Shown one piece after another: positions 1 through 8,653 of a stretch of 64,000 nucleotides of DNA. The translations under genes were made by a program, and so were the position numbers. Source of the stretch: Drosophila persimilis (taxonomy: Eukaryota; Arthropoda; Insecta; Diptera; Drosophilidae); NCBI RefSeq assembly GCF_003286085.1, contig NW_020825289.1, forward strand, positions 2,418,001 to 2,482,000. The letters are read 5' to 3'. The notes below the pieces were generated by a model. It made no database searches and was not told the DNA's origin. It saw nothing but the letters and a program-made list of their open reading frames with translations. Each line of letters begins with the position of its first letter. The stretch's first letter is position 1.

Positions 1-1
1 T

Positions 2-1000
2 CCGCTTGGCGCTGATGTTGTTCGAAGAGATTTCTGTGTCGATGATCTCATATCTGGAGGGGACAGCATTGATTCTGTCATCAAGATTCGTCAGCAGGTA
101 AAGGAGCTACTTTCGAAAGGATGTTTTCCCATACGTAAATGGTGTTCCAATGAACCCGCTGCTTTGGAAGGCGTATCGGAGGCGGATCGCGAAAAGTTCC
201 TTACCTTTCATGACGGGACTGAAGTAACCAAGGCGCTTGATCTAGTTTGGGATCCCACCACGGACAATCTTCTGTTTAGCTTCGCTCACGTCGGAACCGC
301 TGCAGGCCCAATATCGAAGCGTTCGGTCCTGTCTACACTAGCTAGGTTCTACGATCCTCTAGGGCTCATCTCTCCCATCATCACAAAAGCTAAAATATTA
401 ATGCAGTCGCTATGGAACGAAAGCCTAAAGTTGAATTGGGACGAAAGCCTGCCCCAGGATCTACATACGACTTGGATTGAGCTGACTTCGCAGTTGTCGA
501 TGTTTGAAAACTTTAAGTTTCCACGTTACGTGCTTCGGCAGCAAGCCAGATTAGAAATGCACGCGTTTTGTGATGCGAGCCAAGCAGCATATGGCGCCTG
601 TGTATACATGCGTTCGGAAGCTCTTGGCATTGTGCAAAGTCATCTCTTATGCTCTAAATCCAGAGTCGCGCCCTTGAAAAGTATGACTATCCCCAAGCTT
701 GAGCTATCCGCTGCCCTCATATTAGCCGAACTAGTGTCCACCATAGTTAAGGGATTATCAGCTCCATGCCAAATACATTGCTGGTCGGATTCGTCCATAG
801 CCCTTGCCTGGATTCGAGAATCATCATTGAATTTTAATATATTTGTTTCTAATCGAGTTCAGCGGATTCAGGAGCTCACCGCTGGAAAGACTTGGCATCA
901 CGTGCCCACAAAGTTGAATCCTGCCGACATCATATCACGTGGATCCACGCAAGCTGAACTAATGGATTTGGATCACTGGACCACCATTCTTGCGTCTTGA
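2..1000 (+). pseudogene. BEL/Pao family A pol fragment: reverse transcriptase end and RNase H
   Basis: Open from the window edge to a TGA at 1000. The first residues include FCVDDLISGG, the BEL-type form of the catalytic YxDD box of reverse transcriptase, followed by the conserved LSTLARFYDPLGL stretch. The RNase H part has FCDASQAAYGACVYM and CWSDSSIALAWIR with the expected acidic residues, and ends near the NPADIISRG motif. This part would copy the element's RNA into DNA and degrade the template. The element's 5' half lies outside the window. The reading continues in a shifted frame at about 1010, so the polyprotein is broken. It is clearly BEL/Pao, but a different family from the elements at 6753, 33378 and the roo-like one. 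Confidence 0.9.
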
Positions 1001-2460
1001 GAGCTCAGAGTGGCCTGCAGGCTTGCAATTGCCGACCGATGTACCAGAACGTCGTCATGCAGCATTGGTTGTTTGAAACGAAAGGGATGTATCGTACGAT
1101 TGGAAATTTCAAAACTCATTCGGATCCATGCAGCGCGTCTTTGCTTACATATATCGATTCTACATTCTCAAGGACAAAGGAAAGGCGCGGTCGAAGGGTC
1201 AACTTACCGTAATCGACATCAAAAATGGTACGCATTTGCTCATAAGGGCAATACAGTAGCAACAATTTTCGGAAGAGATAAGGGCCCTCGCCAGCAAACA
1301 GGCCCTACCGCCAAAAAGCACGATGGCCTCGCTGAATCCATTTCTGGATAGCTTTGGATTGCTGCGGGTTGGAGGCCGCCTCCAAAATGCCGAATTGGAC
1401 TACGACGCGAAGCACCCGATCCTGCTTCCTAAGGGACATCCTGTCACTGTCTCTATTATTATCTTCTTTCACGAAAGGTTTTTCCACGGAGGAGTTCAAG
1501 GATTGCTCGGATTGCTTCGGCAAAAATTCTGGCCTATTGGTGGACGCAAATATGTTGCGGGCATCATTCGCAAATGTGTTAGATGCTTTCGTTTGAAGCC
1601 AGTGCTGAGGGAACATATCATGGGAAACTTGCCTGCGGATCGCGTAAGGACTAATCCAGCATTCCACACAACAGGTGTTGATTTTTGCGGACCCTTTTAT
1701 CACAAGTCGGAAGTCAGAAGCAGGCCTCCTATCAAATGTTACATCGCTGTCTTCGTATGCTTTAGCACCAAAGCAACTCATTTGGAAGTCGTTCGAGATC
1801 TATCTACAGAATCCTTTCTGGCAGCATTAAGGCGTTTTATAAATCTACGTCCCAAACCTCGAATCGTCTGGTCAGACAACGCTACAAATTTTGTAGGAGC
1901 AAAAAATGAGCTTTTGGAGCTTCGGCAAATATTCCTCCGCGATCCTCATACGTCGGCTGTGTCACATCTCTGCGTTTCTAGTGGAATCGATTGGAAATTC
2001 ATCCCCCCTCGCTCACCTCATTTTGGGGGTTTGTGGGAGGTGGCTGTTAAAGTAGCTAAATATAATTTTCATCGCATCGTCGGGACCTACATTTTTACTC
2101 TTGATGAAATTCAGACCTTGGCTTGTGAAATCTCTGCTTTGTTAAATTCCCGTCCACTTTATGCATTTACAGAAAGTCCCGATGATCTAGATGTGCTCAC
2201 GCCAAACCACTTTCTGGATTCTTCAGGAGCGGAGCAAGTGGCGGTCATCGTCTCCAAACACCAAGCTAGGAGCGCTCGTCATGATCAAGGAAGAAACGCT
2301 GCCACCATTAAGGTGGCCGCTTGGCCGCATTGAGAGCGTCATCCCAGGAAAAGATGGAACCATCAGAGTAGCCGTCATCCGCACTCAAAGAGGCCTTTTC
2401 AAGAGGGCCGTTGGAAAAATAGCGGTTCTTCTATTTCCCTTCATCCAATCAGGATGGATC
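1001..2460 (+). pseudogene. BEL/Pao family A pol fragment: integrase, frameshifted and internally deleted
   Basis: Continuation of the pol gene. The main frame is readable from about 1131 to 2333, with an in-frame TAG near 1254. SLNPFLDSFGLLRVGGRL marks the start of the integrase region; VDFCGPFY, SDNATNFVGA and GGLWEVAVK carry the DDE catalytic residues. At about 2211 the text jumps from the LTPNHFL motif straight to LQERSKWR-like sequence in another frame (2191-2466), so roughly the last linker before the integrase C-terminus is missing. The end of the frame runs to the LTR at 2461. The integrase would insert element DNA; this copy is dead because of at least two frame breaks, one stop and one deletion. 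Confidence 0.88.
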
Positions 2461-2823
2461 TGTTGAAAGCCTTTGCCTTCCAACCTAACCTAGCACCTAA
2501 TTCTTGGCCCTCAGCCGCTTCTTTTGTTTGTTACTCATGTCTATGTCACTCATTTGTTTGTTAAAGCTTTGCGCATGCTTGCCCAGCTAAACGCTCTCTG
2601 CCAGCTCGCTCTTCGCTATCTCCGCTTTGCGTCTGCCTACCGACGTCAGCCGAGCGAAGCTGCGCTCAGCGATCGGAGCGGCAATGTAAAGGGCAGGCAA
2701 GCCACACTTGCAATTTGGATGTCACGCATTAAAGAACATATCGTAATTTTATTTCTCCGCCGAGTTTTATTTAATTCGAAATAATTAGTCGGTCGATTGG
2801 GGATAAAAAACATTATCTTCACA
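2461..2823 (+). repeat. 3' LTR of family A BEL element
   Basis: Starts TGTTGAAAGC immediately after the pol end and finishes CTTCACA, 363 bp. A second copy of the same LTR lies reversed at 25911-26281 (same CACCTAATTCTTGG and GGATAAAAAACATTATCT blocks), which fixes both ends. No good polypurine tract is visible before it, and the 5' partner is outside the window. Confidence 0.78.
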
Positions 2824-3211
2824 GCGACATATCATATGAAATGAAAAAAGCTTTTGAAGATACTAGCAAGAACATTTTTTATCGTTTGGCAACATAACGG
2901 AACAAATGCCGGTCAAATTCAAAGATGTTTGAACGAAAATATGTGGATTGGCCATAAGCCTTTATTTCAATACTTTTATCTTTATGCCCAGGGAATGCTA
3001 ACTAAGTTCGTAAGGCTGTACAGGACACAGTCGGAAAGCCGGCACATATCCCACCTAACGAGGCGTAACCTTGCTTTTAGACAAAGATCTCAGCAATAAT
3101 TTACGGAAACCTTTCAATAATTTTATTGTTATTTTAATCAAAATTTTTTTTAGGCGTTCAACGCCGTTTTCTTAAATAAAATATGCTTAATACTTTTTTC
3201 ACTATAACTAA
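2824..3211. other. Unassigned AT-rich spacer
   Basis: Lies between the family A LTR and the tandem array. It has an 81-codon open stretch (2854-3099) with no recognisable domain and several A/T runs. I see no gene, LTR end or terminal repeat here; it may be old flanking DNA or an unrecognised element remnant. Confidence 0.4.
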
Positions 3212-3557
3212 TAATTTAAATATGCATTATTAAAAAAGAGCGGTGCCACACCAATTTTTTTTCTTAAATCCACTTATTATTGATTATATATGTATATACA
3301 ATACCAAAAACTAAATAAAAAATCTTGTTCCGTTCGGGAGCTATTAATTTTGGCCAACAAAAGTGTTCGCTCGGACCGTAGTGCAAAGGTCTGATAGCTA
3401 TTTGTTCAGAAATTTTTTTTTTTTTTGTTTCGTTAAAATTTCTTTTAATTGTTCATCCTATAATAGACTTTGTCGGAAAGAGATCACTTATGATCAGCCG
3501 AGTATCCCCTTCTGCTCTGCGACAACTTAGTCCACGCAAAATGCTCTGGGTTTACGG
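3212..3557 (+). other. Probable 5' leader of a CR1-type LINE (array copy 1)
   Basis: Non-coding AT-rich stretch directly ahead of a CR1 ORF1 fragment. It has long T runs near 3410-3426 that differ in length between the array copies. I infer it is the 5' untranslated region because the ORF1 text follows at once in the same orientation; no TATA box is evident. Its first bases (TAATTTAAATATG) are the array junction. Confidence 0.4.
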
Positions 3558-4088
3558 GTGGGTGATGCCATCTTAAAGCGTAATGGCTTGCACTACAGAT
3601 GTAAGGCATACCGTGCGGTTGAGAACAACATGGTAGACACGCAGAAGGGCTTTAAGGAGCTGACCATCTTTAAAAAGCAATACGATCGGCTCATAGCCAT
3701 GGCTCATAGCCGAGGCGCAAGAGGATTACTCCGTGGGATCACTCCTACTACTCCAAGTGTGCAGCAGTTGATCTCGTTTGCCACTCCAAGGGCAACTACA
3801 GCTGCTGGCGATGCAGATTCGGTAACAGAATTCATTGGCTCGGAGAACGTGCAGCCAATAACGTCTGTAGCGTCCGTGTCCGTGGTGTCCGCAGGTTCGC
3901 TAGTTGTCCCGTCTATCCCGATCCCACCAGTAAAGAGACGTTCCGGACCTCCGGATATTGCCACCAAAGGTACTAGGCTGGTAATGCCTAAACCACTGGT
4001 GGGTGTCCCAACAAAACGACAAGTTTTTGTCTCACGGCTGGCCCCTGACCTAACAGAATTATATGGGTTTCCTTTGCTTTGGCGATGA
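3558..4088 (+). pseudogene. CR1-type LINE ORF1 fragment (array copy 1)
   Basis: Open frame of 176 codons. Residues about 60-170 (TPSVQQLISFATP, RRSGPPDIATKGT, KRQVFVSRLAPDLT) match, with few changes, the ORF1 of the longer CR1 LINE at 54518-55302 on the other strand. That longer copy continues after RLAPDLT into FNLSYARERASFKISI, whereas here the match stops at residue 167 and unrelated sequence closes the frame. The N-terminal 47 residues contain the KNxYDRL-like segment. ORF1 of such LINEs is thought to bind element RNA. This piece is truncated at its 3' end. Confidence 0.7.
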
Positions 4089-4235
4089 AGACTATCTTTG
4101 CCTTAAGCCAAGCTCGCGTGAGCTGAAACAGCCAGTTTCTGTCTGAAGATACCTTGTAGCCAGTTGATGGCCTTTTCTACGGCCCTCAGAATTGCGGACT
4201 TGGGCCTGGAGATTTTTACGGGTTGAAGCTGTTTA
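4089..4235. other. Unassigned linker between two oppositely oriented CR1 pieces
   Basis: About 150 bp that match neither the CR1 ORF1 before it nor the CR1 3' piece after it. The minus strand is open over part of it but shows no motif I recognise. It recurs unchanged in position in the other two array copies (15297-15443, 20095-20241). Confidence 0.35.
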
Positions 4236-4787
4236 TTGCCCAGCTTATTTTATTTATTTTTTTATTTTATTAAATTAACAATTATCTGTTAATAAGAAAA
4301 ATTAATTACAAAATGAGGAAAGAAGAGAAATTGTTAAATGGAGGTGATTATAAATATTGCATGCTATTAGTTTTAGGGATAGGTTAGGGGATAAGGTATG
4401 ACAGAGGGAGTTATAGTTACGGCATATAACATTAAAAGGTTCATGTTGGGCATAATTAGACCTACATATGGGTAAGCAAAAGCGAGCTTGTAAATAAGCA
4501 GAGCATGGTTCGCTGAATCGAATGCCTTGCGGAAGTCCGTAAAAACTACATCCGTCTGCAAACCAATTTAAAAACCACGGTGGATTAGGTTAGAAAACTC
4601 AAGAAGGTTAGTCGATGTAGAACGATGTCTAAAAAAACCGTGTTGCGACGGAGATATCAAGCTGCAACAAAGATGTTGCAGTTGCTGGGTGACCAGGAAC
4701 TCAAGAAGCTTTGGGATGGCGGAAAGCTTTGCGATACCACGATAGTTTTCAATATTTGATCGTGTTTTAAAATGCAACTTGGTACCT
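4236..4787 (-). pseudogene. CR1-type LINE 3' end: reverse transcriptase fragments and A-rich tail (array copy 1)
   Basis: On the minus strand, ENYRGIAKLSAIPKLLE, SPSQHGFFRHRSTSTNLLEF and TDVVFTDFRKAFDSANHALL are the reverse transcriptase blocks of CR1/Jockey-type LINEs, closely matching KNYRGIAKLSAIPKLFE and TDFSKAFDSVNHS in the LINE at 52171-53754. After the KAFDSANH block the coding text jumps to a terminal segment, so the catalytic YADD part is deleted. The element ends with an A/T-rich tail at 4240-4270 (A-rich on the minus strand), the usual LINE 3' signature. Its 5' side is cut at 4787 by LTR sequence. Confidence 0.75.
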
Positions 4788-4832
4788 GTTTGAGATGCCA
4801 AGCTTTTCTGGCACCTATTTGTTTCCAAAATA
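4788..4832 (-). repeat. 45 bp scrap of a family B-like BEL LTR end (array copy 1)
   Basis: TGTTTGAGATGCCAAGCTTT followed by a GGCACCTAT block is the reverse complement of the last bases of the family B LTR (compare 63177-63220 and 7113-7153). It differs by a few bases, so it is an older or related copy. It starts with the exact LTR terminus and is cut by the Helentron end at 4833, which suggests the Helentron landed in an LTR that had itself inserted into the CR1 piece. Confidence 0.7.
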
Positions 4833-5367
4833 AACGAGGGGGAACGTTGTGAGCCGCGGCAAAGGCCGCGGCTCTACTTTATACCCGGTACTCAGTCAGT
4901 ATATACGTGAGCTTATGATCTACATACATGTATGTAAGTTATAAAATATATTTTATACGTAAACGCCGCTCGAATTAGCTCCCAATTTAATACATTAAAT
5001 TGGTACTCAGGGAACACCACGGGGAGGCCATCACGATGCAATGGGGTCACTCTAACCAAAATATAATCTTGGGGACCTACGAGTCGACTTGAGCTGCTAT
5101 TAAAAGCATTTTTAAGCTCCATATTCCCCAAAAATTAAAGAAAGGATTCCAATCCTTTATAAAAAATATCTAAACTAACAAGAATACCTATATACATACA
5201 TAGAAATGATTAATAATAAACCTATTTCAACCTAAACTTAATTAACAAAATAATAAAACGGATAAAAATAAAAAAGGTTTAACAAAGGTAAAGATTAAAG
5301 AATTAATATAATTCAGAATACGGCTAAATAATACAAAATATTAAATATGCCTGATTAACAAAAAAAT
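4833..5367 (-). other. Helentron 3' terminus and untranslated region with terminal hairpin (array copy 1)
   Basis: The plus strand begins AACGAGGGGGAACGTTGTGA and then holds a perfect 10 bp stem with a 4-base loop (4851-4874, GAGCCGCGGC / AAAG / GCCGCGGCTC). Next come TTTATACCCGGTACT and CAGTCAGTAT. The same order of end sequence, hairpin and TATACCCG block occurs at the end of the DINE-1 at 31832. Read on the minus strand this is a Helitron-like 3' end: hairpin, about 18 bases, end. It lies downstream of the Helentron endonuclease stop at 5368. The stretch 4913-5367 is AT-rich with a 72-codon open frame (4913-5131, minus) of unknown meaning and is otherwise empty. Confidence 0.75.
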
Positions 5368-6260
5368 TTAGTCTTCTGCCTCTCTAACATTAACTAAAAT
5401 TCCACTATAATAACTATAGATAGTCTCAAAGGTGCGCGCGGTGGCCCTGCCATCGGAAATGTTTGAAAACGCCCAGTCATTATGCGTATCGCAATTGGTT
5501 GTGGACGAGTTCAAATCTAACAATGACCTACAATTCCTTTCTGAAAGGAATTCATACATTTTCTTACAGCAACCTGAAAGGGAACGAAGGCATAAATTAA
5601 AATCTCCTAACACTACGGAATTTCTATCAAAAAATGGATGCCGTTGAAATAAGACCTCAAATTCTGTTTCGAACTTTCGCAACGGATACGTGGGGGTTCT
5701 GTAAATAACAATAAAACCGACAGATTTGTACTTAAACAAAGCATACTCGAACACTGGAGATGCTAAGTTCCCGGAATCCGCATAATATCGATTACTTTCA
5801 ATAATACTACAATGATTCAAAAGTTCATTCCTAACGAATATTAGAATGCCTCTTTTCGGTCTAGCTCCGCTGGCTACGGACTGGCAATCTAACCGCACTG
5901 CTGTGGAAAAGCCAGGAATATTATAAGCTTCATTTGAGTATGTGGAAGCCTCAACGAAGCACAAAATAGAAGATTTGATCATTAGCTGATCAGAACAGAC
6001 ATCGGTAGAATGGCAGTGCAAGCTTTCCGTATTATGGAAGAAAATATTTAATTCGGACGGATTGAGTAAACAATCGAAGTGGGTGTGAAGTAACTTAGCG
6101 GAACGCAAGTTCTCCATCTCTTTCGCGACAGGACAGTCCCGCTTGGGTCTCGAAGGAATGAGTAGTCCAACGATATGAAGTCCGTTCGCACTGGTGGCCC
6201 TACAACAAGCTACATACAATGCTTCTCTTTGTGTTAAGACCTTAAAAGAAAAGTCTAGAC
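5368..6260 (-). pseudogene. Helentron RepHel C-terminus: helicase motif VI plus endonuclease domain (array copy 1)
   Basis: The first part reads LTQREALYVACCRATSANG, the last motif (VI) of Pif1-type helicases of Helitron-like elements. About 40 residues later an AP-endonuclease-like domain follows: FFHNTESLH (N and acidic motif), VVLGDFNL (the GDFN box) and THNDWAFSN, ending near FETIYSYYSG. Fusion of such an endonuclease to the C-terminus of RepHel is the mark of Helentrons as opposed to canonical Helitrons. The frame is open to its stop at 5368 (283 codons from the first Met; the true start lies in the Helentron half at 45104-50313). It is cut on its 5' side by the roo-like LTR. Confidence 0.82.
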
Positions 6261-6284
6261 ATTTGCGAGTTGAATTGTAAATTC

Positions 6285-6672
6285 AAACTAAATTTTATTC
6301 TTAAAATCAGAACCTTATATGTGATTTGACAATGAGGTAGGAGGTACAATTTGGTAGTCTATAATTATCGTTAGACCTACGCAGAGGATACACTTTACTG
6401 AGGGTGTCTATTTGAGTACATGCTTACATTAGTTTTATTTTAGGACCGCATTTGTTAAGTGTTTTCTCCACTTGTGTTTTTTTTTGTCGTATTAATGGGT
6501 TACAGATCTCTGTTTACACCAGTGCAGTCATAACTTGTCTACTTTATGTGATTTCTTTAGAGATCGGTGTTGTTACATGAGTGAATGTGTACAAAAATCT
6601 ATTTATGTTTAAACAATCTGCAAGGGGCCGAAAGTGGCATTGTATTGACGATCATATGTTCATGTTTGAACA
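6285..6672 (-). repeat. 3' LTR of the roo-like BEL element (array copy 1)
   Basis: On the minus strand it starts TGTTCAAACATGAACATATG, which resembles the roo LTR start as I remember it, and runs to about AAAATTTAGTTT. The same 0.39 kb sequence lies at 17488-17873, 22286-22671 and, as the 5' LTR, at 44718-45103. The low-coordinate end is uncertain: only the block from AAACTAAATTTTATT onward is shared with the 5' LTR, and the adjoining 25 bp (about 6260-6284) may be LTR or flank. Confidence 0.75.
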
Positions 6673-6752
6673 TTCTGCAAAGGGCCGAAAGTGGCATTGT
6701 TTTGTATTTTAATTCTTGTGAACCTTTTTGTGTAAATTTTCTTTATAGCTAT

Positions 6753-7153
6753 TGTTCGGGCCAGCCGCTGAAGAATAACCGTAACTTTAAAATTATTATT
6801 ATTGTATGAGCATAGAGAGCCGCCTACATATGTTGTAAAGCATTGACTTTCTGCAGAGCTGCTGCGCTCTCCCGCTAAAGGGGCTCTCTGCCGCCGCCAC
6901 TTCGGCAACTACTTTGATCTGCTGCCGCCACTTCGGCAGTCACTTTGATCTAACGCCGTCGTCTATAGTTTTAGTTCTATGCTAACCCCTCTGCGCATTG
7001 GTTGCATATCGATCTCGCATAAAGTTCATCTGGCAATAGCAAGCAATCGGCTTCCGCTAAGCCACCAAGATTAAATAAAATTATAAGGTTTAACCCAAAA
7101 TCTCTTTTTATTTTGAAATACATAGGTGCCAAAAAAGCTTGGCATCTCAAACA
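6753..7153 (+). repeat. 5' LTR of family B element
   Basis: 401 bp, TGTTCGGGCCAGCC to GGCATCTCAAACA, matching 12749-13150. It should carry promoter and polyadenylation signals. The ACTTCGGCA motif is repeated inside it (about 6898-6936), and an A-rich GATTAAATAAAAT segment at 7069-7081 could hold the polyadenylation signal AATAAA. Confidence 0.93.
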
Positions 7154-7154
7154 T

Positions 7155-7172
7155 TGGTGACCCCCCGACGTG
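7155..7172 (+). promoter_or_regulatory. Primer binding site of family B element
   Basis: TGGTGACCCCCCGACGTG starts one base after the LTR end. The leading TGG (complement of tRNA CCA) at this distance is the normal position for the minus-strand primer site. I cannot name the tRNA with confidence. The second copy has the same site at 63159-63175 on the minus strand. Confidence 0.75.
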
Positions 7173-7489
7173 ATATAAAACCATTGCTTAATCGCGTTCC
7201 GTTAAAACACTTATTAATTATACAATATTGTGTTGTTGGGTAGTTTAACTACCAACAAATACATTTGTGTGCACATTAAAAACAGTTTAAAGTGCAAATT
7301 CAGTGAGAGTGCGGCTGGAATATTTATAGACAAATTCCGGTACTTTAAGCGTCGAATCTCTCATTCTCTGCGCAGCTGCAGCCGCGGTTCTTGACTTTTC
7401 GTGTCTTGCATTCTCGCTCTCGCGTCTATACATCGTCGCTTAAGCGGTATTTCATTTTCCGTTGTTGTGTCGATTGCACAACGGTTAAC
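7173..7489 (+). other. Untranslated leader of family B element
   Basis: Runs from the primer site to the gag ATG at 7490. It has no long frame of its own; the open frame upstream of the ATG (from 7391) is in phase with gag but lacks domain similarity, so I start gag at 7490, where the same leader gives way to gag in the second copy (62839). Confidence 0.6.
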
Positions 7490-8653
7490 ATGGACAACGA
7501 TCCAAATACAGGCGCGGGCGGAAATATTGTGGTGGCTGATTCCAGACTGAGTCTGTATAAACGTAAAAGTCAGTCATTATATGATCGATTGCACAGGCTT
7601 GGCGAATCCTTTGCGGGGAATAAAATCGATAAGCTGACCGCCGCGGAAGTCGAGGTGCGCCTTGATATGTTGGCAGAAATTCGAGAGGAATTTAATAAGG
7701 CCCATAATGAGTTGGAGGCTCTCGATCAAAACGAGATTGGGAGTGAGCTGCGCGAAATCTTCGATACTCTTTTCATATCGTTGAAAGCTGAGTTGCTGGC
7801 TGCTGTTGAAGTAAGCCAGTCACACGCCGCTGCCCATTCAACGACTCTGCCAAGCCATTCCGGACATAGTACCATCATCATGGCTCACAAGCAGCGACTT
7901 CCTGAGCTGAAGGTGCCGAAGTTTTCTGGTGGATACGTCGAGTTCTCGGATTTTATGGCAATGTTCAAATCGGTGATTGAAGCGGATGCGCATCTCAGTG
8001 ACATCGAGAAATTCCAGCACCTTCGCTCTTGCCTCGCTGATGCGGCTTTGGATTCGGTTCGATCGTTGGAGCTCTCCAGTGCCAATTATCGTGCGGCTCT
8101 GGATATACTTAATAAACGCTTTAATAACAAAAGACTTGTTTTCCAGGCACACATCAAGAAGATTCTTGGGCTAAAGAGGGTAGACTCGCCTTCTGCTAAA
8201 AGGCTTCGGGAGTTTTCGGATGCAGTCAATTTACACATGCGAGCGTTGCAGACATTGGGAACTGCTGAGGAGATTTCGGGATTCATGGTTATCAACATGC
8301 TGCTGCAGAAGTTGGATTCGAAGACGCAACCCAAATGGGAGGAGCACACATCGTCGGATGCTATACCTACCGCAGAGGAATTCTTCGAATTCTTGCAGCA
8401 ACGCTGCCAGAAAATGGAGCGATTGGAATATGCTACAGCGACACACGCTAGTAGCGATCAGGTGGGAAAAAACCATTCCTATACGCATGTTAAGAAAACG
8501 TTTGTAGCTTCCAACTCTTCCGCCGACCCGTCTGTATGCGTCTTTTGCCACTCAGCGGGCCATGGAATATACTCGTGCAAGATATTCGAAAATCTCTCAC
8601 CGTTGCTGCGCCACAAAGAAGTGAAGAAGCTTCCCTATGCTTCAATTGCCTAA
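7490..8653 (+). CDS. gag: Family B Gag
   Basis: 387 codons. Residues about 20-110 form a helical N-terminus (YDRLHRLGESFAGNKIDKL). The central region, LPELKVPKFSGGYVEFSDF to KRFNNKRLVFQAHIK, is the BEL Gag core (DUF1759-like). Near the C-terminus is the first zinc-knuckle-like segment CVFCHSAGHGIYSC. Gag would build the particle and bind RNA. The frame ends at 8653 just where the second knuckle would be expected; that knuckle (LCFNCLKPGH) is present but one base back, in the pol frame. The same frame relation holds in the copy at 57603-63574, so it is either a programmed -1 shift or a defect of the shared parent. The ATG was chosen because the family-like sequence begins there. Confidence 0.85.
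   Translation: MDNDPNTGAGGNIVVADSRLSLYKRKSQSLYDRLHRLGESFAGNKIDKLTAAEVEVRLDMLAEIREEFNKAHNELEALDQNEIGSELREIFDTLFISLKAELLAAVEVSQSHAAAHSTTLPSHSGHSTIIMAHKQRLPELKVPKFSGGYVEFSDFMAMFKSVIEADAHLSDIEKFQHLRSCLADAALDSVRSLELSSANYRAALDILNKRFNNKRLVFQAHIKKILGLKRVDSPSAKRLREFSDAVNLHMRALQTLGTAEEISGFMVINMLLQKLDSKTQPKWEEHTSSDAIPTAEEFFEFLQQRCQKMERLEYATATHASSDQVGKNHSYTHVKKTFVASNSSADPSVCVFCHSAGHGIYSCKIFENLSPLLRHKEVKKLPYASIA

Noticed and set aside
2854-3099. 81-codon open frame after the family A LTR.
   Set aside because: No motif, no repeat partner in the window and no neighbour suggesting a gene.
6660-6908. Recurrent small ORF starting MPKWRRQRAPLAGE antisense in every family B LTR (also at 12707, 57243 and 63422).
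   Set aside because: It recurs only because the LTR recurs; no domain, and its end depends on whatever flanks the LTR.
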